Assembly (NCBI GenBank): GCA_937877605.1
Contig: CALFJA010000086.1
Span: forward strand, 1 to 64,000
Source of the DNA: an uncultured Prevotellaceae bacterium
Lineage (GTDB): Bacteria; Bacteroidota; Bacteroidia; Bacteroidales; Bacteroidaceae
DNA length: 64,000 nucleotides
Reading direction: 5' to 3'
In this document: one piece after another, positions 43,763 to 53,154 of the stretch
Position numbering within the stretch: the first letter of the stretch is position 1
Layout of the letters: every line of letters begins with the position of its first letter
The notes under the pieces: generated by a model
What the model was told of the DNA's origin: nothing
The model's database searches: none
What the model saw: the letters and a program-made list of their open reading frames with translations, nothing else
Program-made: the position numbers and the translations under genes

Positions 43763-45040
43763 CTATTCATCTTTGAACCTGTCGCCCCAGAACTGGAGCA
43801 TGCGCTTATAGAGATTTTCTTCAGAAGAAGTGTGTTGTGCATGCCAGAATCTGGCCGAAGCCAGCGCATCGGGCAAATACTGTTGAGTCACAAAATGGTT
43901 GGGATAGTCATGGCTGTACTTGTAACCGTCGCTGTATCCCAACTGGCGCATGAGTTGTGTCGGTGCATTGCGCAGATGAAGGGGCACCGGCTGATTGCCA
44001 GACTGTCTCACCTCCGCCAGGGCTGCATCAATACCGAGATAGGCTGAGTTGCTTTTTGCACTCGTGGCAAGATAAACAACGGTTTCGGCAAGAGGGATGC
44101 GCGCCTCCGGCCATCCTATTTTCATCACAGCATCGAAAGCCGCATTGGCCAGCAACAGGGCATTGGGATTGGCCAATCCGATGTCTTCCGACGCACTGAT
44201 AATCAGCCGTCGGGCTATGAACTCCGGGTCCTCTCCTCCTTCAATCATGCGTGCCATCCAATAAAGGGCGGCATCGGGATCGCTGCCACGAATGCTCTTA
44301 ATGAAGGCTGAGATAATATCGTAGTGCATCTCCCCGTCTTTGTCGTAGGCCAATGGATTTTGTTGTAGGGTTTCCTTTACGAAATCGTCAGTTACCACCA
44401 CATCACCGTCGCCACGGGAATCAACCACCAGTTCCAGTATGTTCAGCAGTTTGCGGGCATCACCTCCACTGTAGCGCAACAAAGCATCCGTTTCCTTCAA
44501 CTGGATGTTGCGCTCCTTGAGAACGACATCCTTGTGTACGGCACGGTCGAGCAGTGCCAGCAAATCGTCTTTCTCCAACGACTTGAGCACATATAACTGA
44601 CAGCGAGAAAGAAGCGGGCGTATCACCTCGAACGACGGATTTTCGGTGGTTGCACCAATGAGCGTTATCGTTCCGCGTTCGACAGCAGCCAGCAGTGAAT
44701 CTTGCTGCGACTTGCTGAAACGATGAATCTCATCAATGAACAAAATGGGGGAACCGGAATTGAAAAAAGTACTCTTCTGTGCCCGTTCAATAACCTCCCG
44801 CACATCCTTCACGCCGCTGCTGACAGCACTTAAGGTATAGAATGGTGTCTCCAATCGATGGGCAATGATTTGCGCCAGGGTGGTTTTCCCCACACCAGGA
44901 GGTCCCCACAGGATGAAAGAGGAAATCTTTCCGCTCTCTATCATCCTCCGGAGCACAGCGTTCTCACCGACCAGGTGCTGCTGGCCGACATACTCGTCGA
45001 GCGTACGGGGGCGAAGCCGTTCGGCTAATGGTTCACTCAT
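43763..45040 (-). CDS. rarA: Replication-associated recombination protein A
   Basis: The 425-residue AAA+ ATPase of the RarA/MgsA/WRNIP1 family starts PLAERLRPRTLDEYVGQQHLVG. It has Walker A GPPGVGKTT, Walker B LFIDEIHRF, sensor 1 IGATTENPSF and the C-terminal tetramerisation region LPDALASARFWHAQHTSSEENL. It acts at stalled forks with SSB and the clamp. A TAATTTTG box (45048-45055, minus strand) lies only seven bases before the ATG, so either the transcript is almost leaderless or the real promoter is elsewhere. Confidence 0.94.
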   Translation of the reverse strand: MSEPLAERLRPRTLDEYVGQQHLVGENAVLRRMIESGKISSFILWGPPGVGKTTLAQIIAHRLETPFYTLSAVSSGVKDVREVIERAQKSTFFNSGSPILFIDEIHRFSKSQQDSLLAAVERGTITLIGATTENPSFEVIRPLLSRCQLYVLKSLEKDDLLALLDRAVHKDVVLKERNIQLKETDALLRYSGGDARKLLNILELVVDSRGDGDVVVTDDFVKETLQQNPLAYDKDGEMHYDIISAFIKSIRGSDPDAALYWMARMIEGGEDPEFIARRLIISASEDIGLANPNALLLANAAFDAVMKIGWPEARIPLAETVVYLATSAKSNSAYLGIDAALAEVRQSGNQPVPLHLRNAPTQLMRQLGYSDGYKYSHDYPNHFVTQQYLPDALASARFWHAQHTSSEENLYKRMLQFWGDRFKDE

Positions 45041-45148
45041 ATCACCACAAAATTACGCTTTTTTATCGATTACGAACACCAAACGGCATAAACTTTTATC
45101 ATTTGGACGGAATTTCAAAATTAAAGCCATGTTTTTACAAAAGAAAAG

Positions 45149-45180
45149 TTTGCTCATATAATACAAAGTACTTATTTTTG
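45149..45180 (+). promoter_or_regulatory. Promoter of the acidic-tail protein gene
   Basis: TTTG (45149-45152), 20 bases, then TATTTTTG (45173-45180) fits the Bacteroidetes promoter pattern and gives a leader of roughly 55-60 bases. Confidence 0.6.
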
Positions 45181-45243
45181 CACACAAGCAGATGCGAAAC
45201 CAATCCCTGCACAACTATACAACGCCTTTTAATTTTCACCATA

Positions 45244-46026
45244 ATGGCTAAGCAAAACAAGAAACAACTCTCTTTGAAAAACATCACCAAGAGTTCTGTC
45301 TGGGATGTTCAGGAAAACGATATCATCCGCATGCTCCAGGCGGCCGAAAAGGAAATAGAGATAAAGGAGAATCTCTCCCATTATATCAATATCATAAAGA
45401 CGGCATTCGACATAGAAGAGGTCAAGGTAGACCGCCCCGAAGTGATTCGCAAATACGAAGCCCGTGGGATGAAAATCGCCGTGCTGAAAAACGAAGACAG
45501 CAAACAGAAACTTGCCATTAAGAAGCGTCCCATTACCAGGGTAACCGACCTTACCTACGAGAACATCCGCCATATTTCTGCGGCCCAGCTCATCGATGTG
45601 CTTGACAAGAATTTCGGCGGAGGCTGGGATTCTCTCTCACAGAGCATCAAGGACATCATTGAAACGGGGTTCGACATCAGCACCACCACCCTGCCTGCCA
45701 ACAGACTACACAAGGCCGGCAGTATGTACGACAAGAAAATCAAAGATGGATTTGAAGTGCTGGAAATCCAGCGAGGAGCTTGGACAGAGGCTATATTTGC
45801 CAAGGAAAAGCCCCTGACGGAGAAACCTAAATACAGGATGGACAACGACGATGTTGACCTCGGCCCAGACGACGACAAACTGCAAGATAATCCTATTGAT
45901 AATGATGACGACGATGCCTTCGATGACGACGACTTGACCGAGGAGAGCTACAGAACCACCTACGAAACTGACCCGGAAGACCTTACATTGGAGGATGCCG
46001 AGGCAGCAGAAGACGAGGAATACTAA
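45244..46026 (+). CDS. Unknown protein with acidic C-terminal tail
   Basis: I do not recognise this 260-residue family. The N-terminus is basic (MAKQNKKQLSLKNITKSS). A helical segment follows (ENDIIRMLQAAEKEIEIKENLSHYINIIKTAF), then a region with LTYENIRHISAAQLIDVLDKNFGG. The last 60 residues are almost entirely acidic, with runs of Asp and Glu. There is no signal peptide or membrane segment, so it should be cytoplasmic. The charge split suggests binding to a basic partner or a nucleic acid mimic. A promoter precedes it and a strong terminator follows, so it is a single-gene unit. Confidence 0.75.
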   Translation: MAKQNKKQLSLKNITKSSVWDVQENDIIRMLQAAEKEIEIKENLSHYINIIKTAFDIEEVKVDRPEVIRKYEARGMKIAVLKNEDSKQKLAIKKRPITRVTDLTYENIRHISAAQLIDVLDKNFGGGWDSLSQSIKDIIETGFDISTTTLPANRLHKAGSMYDKKIKDGFEVLEIQRGAWTEAIFAKEKPLTEKPKYRMDNDDVDLGPDDDKLQDNPIDNDDDDAFDDDDLTEESYRTTYETDPEDLTLEDAEAAEDEEY

Positions 46027-46058
46027 CACGCGTACGCGTACATTTATATATTGTTACG

Positions 46059-46084
46059 GTCACCCTGCAGTTTTGCAGGGTGAC
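46059..46084 (+). terminator. Terminator after the acidic-tail protein gene
   Basis: GTCACCCTGCA pairs perfectly with TGCAGGGTGAC around a short loop, followed by TTTTATTTG. Confidence 0.9.
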
Positions 46085-46128
46085 TTTTATTTGCCCGAGG
46101 TACAAAGGTTTCGTACGCATACAGCAAA

Positions 46129-46160
46129 GAAGTGCCGGCATGCAAACATGCCGGCACTTC
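46129..46160 (-). terminator. Hairpin after ppiD
   Basis: GAAGTGCCGGCATG pairs perfectly with its complement around a CAAA loop, 25 bases beyond the ppiD stop on the minus strand. The T-run after it is weak (TTTGCTG). Confidence 0.75.
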
Positions 46161-46184
46161 AAATATGAATGTTTCTAACTAGAT

Positions 46185-48326
46185 TTAGAAGAAGAGATAA
46201 CGATTGTCCTTTACATTAGCATTGAGCAACAGTTCCTGCATGAAGTTACCTGCATGCTGGAGAAGTTTCTGGCGTGCAGAAGCTTCAGCTTCCTTGGCAT
46301 TGAATTCGACTGGGCGCTTTGCCTTCTCTGTGACCTGGAAGAGGTAGACGCCTCCATTACCCTTAACCGGGGCTGCGGAGAACTTACCCTTTGCCGTAGC
46401 CGAAACGGCACCACTCAAGGCAGGTTCGCTGGCACCTGTTTCTGTTACGAAGACTGGAGCGGCAAATGTGATTTGCTCAACGGTAGAGAGTTTGCCACCC
46501 TTGGCCTGTGCAGCTTGCAGCGAATTGACTCCCTTCAGGTTTTCTACAATCTGGGCAGCCTTCTTGTCTTTCAGCACCTCTGCCTTGACGGCCTCCTGTA
46601 CCTGAGCATCTGCCAATGCACGCGTACCTACCCCATTTACCTTATCAAGAATGAGCAGGAGCAAATGGTCGCCGTTGTTGCCACATTCAAACATCTGCGA
46701 CACTTCGCCTTCCTTGGCATCGAACACCCATTTCAGGGCTTCGCGTGTACTGCGCATATTCAGCAGATTGTGTTGGGAAGTGGAAACATCGTCAGCAGTA
46801 AGCACCTGATAGCCGTTCTTGGCAGCGTTCTTTACAATTGCTTCGGCATTGTTGTTGGCACTGATGAAAGAACTGAACTTGTTGTAAATCTGAGTACGGG
46901 TTTCAGGAGAATAGTCAATGGTCTTCTTGATGACTGCCACCTGATATTTGGTAACTACATTCTTGCGGTCGAGCACCTGAACAATGGAATTGCCCTGGGT
47001 GAAGACGAGGTTGCGAACTTCGTTAAGTGGCATGGTGTACAGAGTCTCTATCATGTTCTTTGAGTCGGCATCGACAGTTGCATTCTGGAACTGTGCGGTT
47101 GTCAGCCAAGTTGGCTCACCGGTCTGTCCATAAACTTTTGCCAAAGCTTCGAAGTCGGCACCACCCTTCAGCGCGTTGTAGATGGAATCGGCACGGGTAC
47201 GGGCTTCGTCCAGCGACTGGGCAAATACCTGAATTCTGCGATACTGAACGGAGTCGGGTGTTTGCTGTTTTCCAACCAACTTGATAAGATTCAATGTGTT
47301 GTCGCGGACATTTTCAACTGGGCCATAGGTCTGACCAACGGCAATAGAGTCGAGGCGGGATGAAATTTCCTGCGGATAGGCAGACTTTAACACAGCCAGA
47401 CCATTATAAGGAATTAACGATGTAGACTTGCGAACAACATCGGCAACATCGGTACTTTCCTGAAGTTGGGCCTTCAGCTGTACGAACTGGTCATCAATGG
47501 CCTTACGATCTGTGGATGAAGGAACAACGGGAACATTGATGTATTTGATATTACGAGTTTCCTGTGCCTGGTCGAAAAGCATGCTCAGCTCATCATATTT
47601 GGCTTTCATCTCAGCATCGGTAACATTAATCTTTGCATCATCGATGGCAGAATATGGGAACGAAACTAGTTCGACCTTACTTTCCACATTCTCAGCCTCG
47701 TATGCCATCTTGGCGTCTACGGGATTGGAGAGCAAAGCATGTCCAAGCAAACTCTGATACTTTTGCACCAGAAGCTGCTGACGCATAGTCTTCTCTATGA
47801 AGCGCCAGTACTTGTAAATGCTTTCATATCGACGGGCTTCCGGAGAATTCGTATTGGCCACTTTCTTGTATTCTGCAAGGAAACTCTTCAGCGAGTTTGC
47901 GTCGAATCGACCCGTTTCCTGATTTACAAACGGAGTTTGGAGAAGCATCGGGTTGGTTCCCTTGTTAATAATGTTCTGCAATTCATCGTTGGTAACTGTC
48001 AAACCGAGTTTCTCTGCCTCATTACCCAGAATCTGTGACTGAACATAGGTATTCCATACCATGTCCTTCACCTGGTTCATTTGATCTTCATCGAGGTTGT
48101 CCAAACCCTGCTGAAGTTTCAAAACTTCGCTGTACTCGTCCATCATTTTCTGGAAGTCCTGCACATTCAGTTTTTTACCCAGCACCTCGCCAACCTGTGA
48201 ACGACGGTTGTTGCGGGCTGATTCGCATGAACGGAAGGCTTCCTCTGCAATAAATGCAAACAGGGCAAATCCAATGATGGAGATGAGGATGATGCCCTTA
48301 CTTCTGATTTTTCCTAATGCTGCCAT
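46185..48326 (-). CDS. ppiD: PpiD-like periplasmic peptidyl-prolyl isomerase/chaperone
   Basis: The 713-residue protein has one N-terminal membrane anchor (SKGIILISIIGFALFAFIAEEAF) and a SurA-type chaperone domain (about 35-230). A parvulin-like region follows (about 340-440, YRRIQVFAQSLDEARTRADSIYNALKGGADFEALAKVYGQTG), then a long C-terminal region. It should help outer membrane proteins leaving the Sec channel. A TACTTTTG box at 48374-48381 (minus strand) suggests a promoter separate from gldE, which ends 128 bases upstream. Confidence 0.9.
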   Translation of the reverse strand: MAALGKIRSKGIILISIIGFALFAFIAEEAFRSCESARNNRRSQVGEVLGKKLNVQDFQKMMDEYSEVLKLQQGLDNLDEDQMNQVKDMVWNTYVQSQILGNEAEKLGLTVTNDELQNIINKGTNPMLLQTPFVNQETGRFDANSLKSFLAEYKKVANTNSPEARRYESIYKYWRFIEKTMRQQLLVQKYQSLLGHALLSNPVDAKMAYEAENVESKVELVSFPYSAIDDAKINVTDAEMKAKYDELSMLFDQAQETRNIKYINVPVVPSSTDRKAIDDQFVQLKAQLQESTDVADVVRKSTSLIPYNGLAVLKSAYPQEISSRLDSIAVGQTYGPVENVRDNTLNLIKLVGKQQTPDSVQYRRIQVFAQSLDEARTRADSIYNALKGGADFEALAKVYGQTGEPTWLTTAQFQNATVDADSKNMIETLYTMPLNEVRNLVFTQGNSIVQVLDRKNVVTKYQVAVIKKTIDYSPETRTQIYNKFSSFISANNNAEAIVKNAAKNGYQVLTADDVSTSQHNLLNMRSTREALKWVFDAKEGEVSQMFECGNNGDHLLLLILDKVNGVGTRALADAQVQEAVKAEVLKDKKAAQIVENLKGVNSLQAAQAKGGKLSTVEQITFAAPVFVTETGASEPALSGAVSATAKGKFSAAPVKGNGGVYLFQVTEKAKRPVEFNAKEAEASARQKLLQHAGNFMQELLLNANVKDNRYLFF

Positions 48327-48454
48327 TTTGTTGATTATTTGTTATTTTTATCGTATTCGGTCAAAAAAGCGTACAAAAGTAGTAAAAAACGCGCAATTGA
48401 GAAAAGAAAACCTAAGGTTTTTTCATTTCCCTGCCATGGATGGGGTCTTTGCGC

Positions 48455-49747
48455 TCAAGAATTACCTCCTTTCCCCACCGTCAGGTGTACCAATTCTATT
48501 TTCGTCATGGTCTTCTTGGTAACCTTGAAAGAAAAGGGACCCACCTGTACGGTCTCGTTCAATTTCGGGAAACTCTCGTAGGTGTATAGAATGAGTCCGC
48601 CGATGGTCATGTATTCGTCGCTTTCCGGCAGATTGAGGTCGAACATTTCGTTCACCTTGTCAATCTCCAGGCGGGCAGACAGGATGTATTCGTTGTCGCC
48701 AACTTTCCGCGCTTCGTATTTTGCATTGTCGTGTTCGTCCTCTATTTCGCCGAATATTTCCTCCACGATATCCTCCAGCGCCACTATTCCACTGGTTCCG
48801 CCGAACTCATCGACAACGATGGCTAGGCTTTTCTTTTCCTGAAGCAGGATCTTCATCAGGCGTTGTGCCTGCATTGTTTCGGGAACAAAGGGCATGGAGG
48901 TAATGCCCTCACGCCAGTCCTTCGTGTCCTTGGAGACCTGATAGCGGAACCATTCCGAAGAATGGTAATAGCCAACGATATGATCGATATCGCCTTGATA
49001 GACAATGAGTTTCCCATGTCCACTCTCAACAAACTGTTGTTTCAATTCGTCCAAAGTACATTCATCCATGTCAACGGAAACGATTTCCGTACGTGGAATC
49101 ATACAGTCCCTCACTTTCGTCTCGGAGAAATCCAGGGCGTTCTGGAACATTTTCACTTCGTTTTCAATCTCCTCATCAGTGCGGGCATTCTGTATTGTGG
49201 TCTGCAACAGATGGTCGAGGTCCACCCGGGAGAAGTCCTCTTCATTCATGGTTTTCTGAATGCGGATGCCAAACAGCCTGAGGCAAATTCGAGAAAGAAT
49301 GGTGGCGAACTTGCTTACCGGCCACAGCAGCAGATAGAAAATGTAGGCTAGAGGCGCAAATAACGAGAGCATGAAGTTGGCATTGCCCTTGAAAAGCATC
49401 TTGGGCAGAAACTCCGCAGTCACCAGGACAATGAGCGTGGAAAGTATGGTGTCTGCCGGAACGGTGAAAGCCGGAGAGAAATTGCGGAAGATAGTACCAT
49501 CAAAGAAAGTAGCAATGAGGATACCATATACCACGAGGACAATGTTGTTGCCAACCAGCATTGTGCTTACAAAGTCGTTGGGGTGGGTGTAGAAAAAGGA
49601 AATAAGTTTCTGGGAGAACCTGTTATTGTCCTTATCAACTTCCGCCAACATCCTATTGCTGGAAACAAAGGCGATTTCCATTCCGGAGAAAAATGCCGAA
49701 AGCATCAGCGCCACTACAATTTCTATGACTAATACAATATCGATCAT
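48455..49747 (-). CDS. gldE: GldE-like CNNM/CBS transporter-family protein
   Basis: The 430-residue protein has an N-terminal CNNM (DUF21) membrane domain with four helices (VIEIVVALMLSAFFSGMEIAFVSS). A CBS pair follows (about 215-330, CMIPRTEIVSVDMD and VVDEFGGTSGIVALEDIVEEIFGEI), and a CorC/HlyC C-terminal domain completes it. The family is tied to Mg2+/Co2+ efflux. In Bacteroidetes the GldE member helps gliding and type IX secretion. It starts six bases after the lptC stop, so it is in one operon with lptC and the outer membrane protein gene. Confidence 0.88.
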   Translation of the reverse strand: MIDIVLVIEIVVALMLSAFFSGMEIAFVSSNRMLAEVDKDNNRFSQKLISFFYTHPNDFVSTMLVGNNIVLVVYGILIATFFDGTIFRNFSPAFTVPADTILSTLIVLVTAEFLPKMLFKGNANFMLSLFAPLAYIFYLLLWPVSKFATILSRICLRLFGIRIQKTMNEEDFSRVDLDHLLQTTIQNARTDEEIENEVKMFQNALDFSETKVRDCMIPRTEIVSVDMDECTLDELKQQFVESGHGKLIVYQGDIDHIVGYYHSSEWFRYQVSKDTKDWREGITSMPFVPETMQAQRLMKILLQEKKSLAIVVDEFGGTSGIVALEDIVEEIFGEIEDEHDNAKYEARKVGDNEYILSARLEIDKVNEMFDLNLPESDEYMTIGGLILYTYESFPKLNETVQVGPFSFKVTKKTMTKIELVHLTVGKGGNS

Positions 49748-49753
49748 GGCACC

Positions 49754-50401
49754 TTAATTACTTTTTGGCATTGGCTGTGTCGGCGGACGGAAGTGCTCTA
49801 TTTCCTGTTGGTCGGCCTTTCGCAGCGTATCACCACCGTCGATGTCGCCCCTGTCGAACGACCCACGGGTGTTGGATATGTAGTATTTCGTCATTTGGTC
49901 GTCACTGCGGAAATAGCTTCCTTCCAGTTCACGGTCAGGAGTAATCAGCCGGGAATACTTGTTAGAATAGAGTTCATGGTTCAGTTCGTCCCAGAACAGT
50001 TCGTCACTATAATAGCGCAGGCCGTCGGCCGTTGAGATGCGAACACGCGAACGCAGTTCCCATCGCTTCTCTACATCGTAATAGTAGGCCGTATCGCATT
50101 GAATATAGGACTGGACATGGAATTTCTCATCAAACTGCTCAAGGAAGAGTCCTTTCTCAAATATCCAGCGGGAGGGACGGATATTCTGGTTCACTTGCCA
50201 TTCTTCGCTGACGATCCGGTATTTCAGGATGCCAGAATCGGACACAAGCGTATTCACGCCATAGCTGGTCATGATAGCCACAGAGTCCTCAGGATGGATA
50301 GGAGGCGCCGTATGTTCCTTTTGTCTTGAACAGGCAAAGAACAACAGACATGTACATCCGACTAACAGGAGCCTTACCGGAGTCTTTCCTACGAGCTGCA
50401 T
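49754..50401 (-). CDS. lptC: LPS export protein LptC
   Basis: The 215-residue protein has an N-terminal hydrophobic segment ending in FFAC (Cys24), so it may be a lipoprotein. The LptC beta-jellyroll follows: GVNTLVSDSGILKYRI, WIFEKGLFLEQFDEKFHVQS, SADGLRYYSDELFWDELNHELYSNKYSRL-like and GSYFRSDDQMTKYYISNTRG. It bridges LptBFG and the periplasmic bridge for lipopolysaccharide. It lies 15 bases downstream of the outer membrane protein gene. Confidence 0.88.
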   Translation of the reverse strand: MQLVGKTPVRLLLVGCTCLLFFACSRQKEHTAPPIHPEDSVAIMTSYGVNTLVSDSGILKYRIVSEEWQVNQNIRPSRWIFEKGLFLEQFDEKFHVQSYIQCDTAYYYDVEKRWELRSRVRISTADGLRYYSDELFWDELNHELYSNKYSRLITPDRELEGSYFRSDDQMTKYYISNTRGSFDRGDIDGGDTLRKADQQEIEHFRPPTQPMPKSN

Positions 50402-50416
50402 ATTATAGCGTTTGAC

Positions 50417-51715
50417 TTATTCAACCTTCCACTTGGCAAACCAACGCTCGTTGAAAGTTATGCCCACACATATCCGGAAGGTATTCTCCTTAATCAGCTG
50501 GGCGGCATCCATACGGGCATATTGCACGCCGAGATTAAGGATGGAACGGTTGTTATATCCGTTTACTATAGGTATACCAAGACCCATGCTCACACTCATT
50601 TCCTTAGGGCCGTCCAGACCATTTATCTTAAGATAGGGTGTGGCATAGGAAACACCGGCACGATAACGCATGCGCTGAAAGAATTTACGCCCGTATTCCT
50701 TTGGGCAGTATTCGCCACCGAAGGTTATCTTGTGTCGATCGTCAAACTGATTGTCTGCCAGCGCATAGGTTGATACACCGCCGGTAGTCGAATAGATTGG
50801 GAATTGGGTCTTTGCCCATTTCTGGAGCGAGTAGTCCAGGCCTATCTTCCAGCGATTGGAATGATTCCAGAGCAGTCCAACGGCAAAGGAAGAAGGCAGT
50901 TCCAGGCCATCCTTCACTGTAAATGTTTCCGTTTCGGTCACCTGTGTCTGCGCATTTGTAGAAGAAACGGTACAGGTTGGATCGGCTCCGAGGTTATGCC
51001 CGAGCGAATAAGTTGCACCGAGGGTCAGGCTGTTCTGCTTTGACAGCCGGGCAGTATACTGCACACCCAAGTCCACTTTGTAACTGCTCACCGAGGCGCT
51101 GTAGGCTTTCGACACCGTATTTGTCGTATTGTCGCTGTACTCGTTCACCACAGAGCGGTCGAAGTCGCCCCAGAGATACCCGACATTAACACCGAAAGAG
51201 AAGCCTTTCAAGGGTTCCCAGCCAATTCCAAGATATGCCTCGTGCAGTCCGCCGGAACCAGTATAGGTGTTGGTATAGGTGGTAGTGCCGATGCCTCCCA
51301 CGCGGTTAGTGGTTGAATAGTTATACCCAACATTGGTAATCGGTATCAGGCCGAAGCTGACACCCACATGCCTGAAGGCACGGAAACCGGCAACAATATA
51401 CTCCAAATCGGCATTGTTGGCATTGATTTTCTGGTTGTTTTCGGTGAAGTTGGTCAACTGCCCGGACACGCCTATGTCGAAAATAAACGACAGGGAGTCC
51501 ACCGAGGAGTAGGAGGCCGGATTCAGGTGGTTCACCTGATTGTGCTCACGGAAGCCTAATGCCAGTCCGTTCATGCCACGGTTAAAACCACTGGTCTGCT
51601 CGGAAAGGTAACCAAGGCCATACTGGCTATATGGTGAATTTGTTCCACTTTGTGCGTTTGCGAGGTGTGAGACTGTCAGCGCAAGGGCTAACACAACTAT
51701 CGTTTTAACTTTCAT
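50417..51715 (-). CDS. FadL/OmpP1-type outer membrane beta-barrel protein
   Basis: The 432-residue protein has a signal peptide (MKVKTIVVLALALTVSHLANAQ) followed by SPYSQYGLGYLSEQTSG and many alternating amphipathic strands ending in an aromatic-rich C-terminus. The pattern resembles FadL/OmpP1 barrels in Bacteroidetes. Being first in the operon with lptC and gldE suggests a link to the outer membrane or lipid transport; that is inference. A TAATTTTG box stands at 51783-51790 (minus strand). Confidence 0.8.
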   Translation of the reverse strand: MKVKTIVVLALALTVSHLANAQSGTNSPYSQYGLGYLSEQTSGFNRGMNGLALGFREHNQVNHLNPASYSSVDSLSFIFDIGVSGQLTNFTENNQKINANNADLEYIVAGFRAFRHVGVSFGLIPITNVGYNYSTTNRVGGIGTTTYTNTYTGSGGLHEAYLGIGWEPLKGFSFGVNVGYLWGDFDRSVVNEYSDNTTNTVSKAYSASVSSYKVDLGVQYTARLSKQNSLTLGATYSLGHNLGADPTCTVSSTNAQTQVTETETFTVKDGLELPSSFAVGLLWNHSNRWKIGLDYSLQKWAKTQFPIYSTTGGVSTYALADNQFDDRHKITFGGEYCPKEYGRKFFQRMRYRAGVSYATPYLKINGLDGPKEMSVSMGLGIPIVNGYNNRSILNLGVQYARMDAAQLIKENTFRICVGITFNERWFAKWKVE

Positions 51716-51846
51716 TATAATATAATGTTTCGTTTTGTTGCCGGAAAACTCATCGGCAATACTGTGATTTCAATTCAACGGGCAAAATTATTAAAAAAAT
51801 CCAAATACGCGAACGATAACTACAAAATATAAAGTATTTTTGCATC

Positions 51847-53154
51847 ATGAAACATTTCACCCGGCATATTTTCATTATTGGGCTCTGCTTTTCACTTTTT
51901 TTTAACTTTGCGAAGGCATATCCCCAGTCCACAGCCCACCAAGAAACGCTTCAGGCTGACAGCATACACGGCAGCTACACCTTCAGCCTGCTCACTTGTG
52001 GCCCTGGCAGCGAGTCCTACACGCTGTACGGACACACGGCCATTCGCATCGTCAACGAGGTTGCCGGCGAGGATTTCGTCATCAACTATGGCATCTTTTC
52101 CTTCAACCAGCCGCATTTCATGCTGCGTTTCTTACTGGGGAAACCCGACTATCGGGTCGAAGCCGTGCCTTTCGCTTATTTCATTCAGGAATATCAGTTA
52201 GAGCACCGCTGGGTTAAGGAACAAGTGCTACAACTCACAAACACGGAAAAAGAGACATTGATGAAAGCCATCGCCAACAATCTGCGCCCTGAGAACAGCA
52301 CTTATCGCTACAACATCTTCACCGCCAACTGCACCACAAAGGCCGCCGACATCATCGAAAGTTCCTTGCAGCATCCCTTGCATGCACCATCGCCGGCTCA
52401 GAGCACCTACCGCAGCGAAGTGCATAAATACCTGAAATCCCACCCATGGAATCGCTTTGGCGTTGATTTGCTGCTCGGTGTCAATGCCGATAGGATTCTT
52501 CCGCAGGACAAGCAAGTGTTTCTTCCCGAACACCTGTCCGATTATTTCGGTGCAGCGAAAACGGAATACGAAGAAAACACCGACAAATCAGATGCCCAGG
52601 AGAGTACACTCACACCCTTTGTCTCAGCCACAAACATGCTGAATCCGCCCACGGAGTCTGCAGGTTCGAACGAAACACCCTTGACAACAGTCTGTTCGCC
52701 ACGCAATTTATTGTCTTTCATTGCATTACTGGTAATCGTTCTATCTTTTTGCGGATACCGTAGAAAGCGCTTTTTCGTCCCGTTTGACATTGCCATCGCC
52801 TCTATTCTGGGGATAGCGGGCTGCGCACTGCTGTTCATGGCTTTCTCCGAGCATCCTACGGTAAGCCTCAACACGCACATACTCCTGCTGAATCCGCTGT
52901 ACCTCTTCTGTATTTGCCCGTTGATAGGCATCAGCCGTCGCAACAAATCAGCGATGGTCAACCCTGACGAGTATCGCCAGTCCAAACCCGTTCGCATCTT
53001 TTTGTGCGGTGTTATTGTCCTTTGCGCACCACTGTTCATACTCTCTTCGCTCATACAGCAACACGCCGACGGGACTCTGCTGCTAAGCGTAGCGCTCTTC
53101 ATACGCTATTATTTCTTGCTTTTCCGACAGGCCAGCCCTGCCGCATCCCGGTAG
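51847..53154 (+). CDS. lnb: DUF4105 protein, likely lipoprotein N-acyltransferase (Lnb type)
   Basis: The 435-residue protein has a signal-like N-terminus and a soluble DUF4105 domain, with His63 in LYGHTAIRIV and Cys162 in FTANCTTKAADI as the probable active-site pair. About five transmembrane helices follow at the C-terminus (from about residue 285, LLSFIALLVIVLSFCGYR onwards). DUF4105 proteins have been assigned as lipoprotein N-acyltransferases in Bacteroides, in place of Lnt; I rely on memory for that. A TATTTTTG box ends only four bases before the ATG, so the transcript may be leaderless or the promoter may lie elsewhere. Confidence 0.85.
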   Translation: MKHFTRHIFIIGLCFSLFFNFAKAYPQSTAHQETLQADSIHGSYTFSLLTCGPGSESYTLYGHTAIRIVNEVAGEDFVINYGIFSFNQPHFMLRFLLGKPDYRVEAVPFAYFIQEYQLEHRWVKEQVLQLTNTEKETLMKAIANNLRPENSTYRYNIFTANCTTKAADIIESSLQHPLHAPSPAQSTYRSEVHKYLKSHPWNRFGVDLLLGVNADRILPQDKQVFLPEHLSDYFGAAKTEYEENTDKSDAQESTLTPFVSATNMLNPPTESAGSNETPLTTVCSPRNLLSFIALLVIVLSFCGYRRKRFFVPFDIAIASILGIAGCALLFMAFSEHPTVSLNTHILLLNPLYLFCICPLIGISRRNKSAMVNPDEYRQSKPVRIFLCGVIVLCAPLFILSSLIQQHADGTLLLSVALFIRYYFLLFRQASPAASR

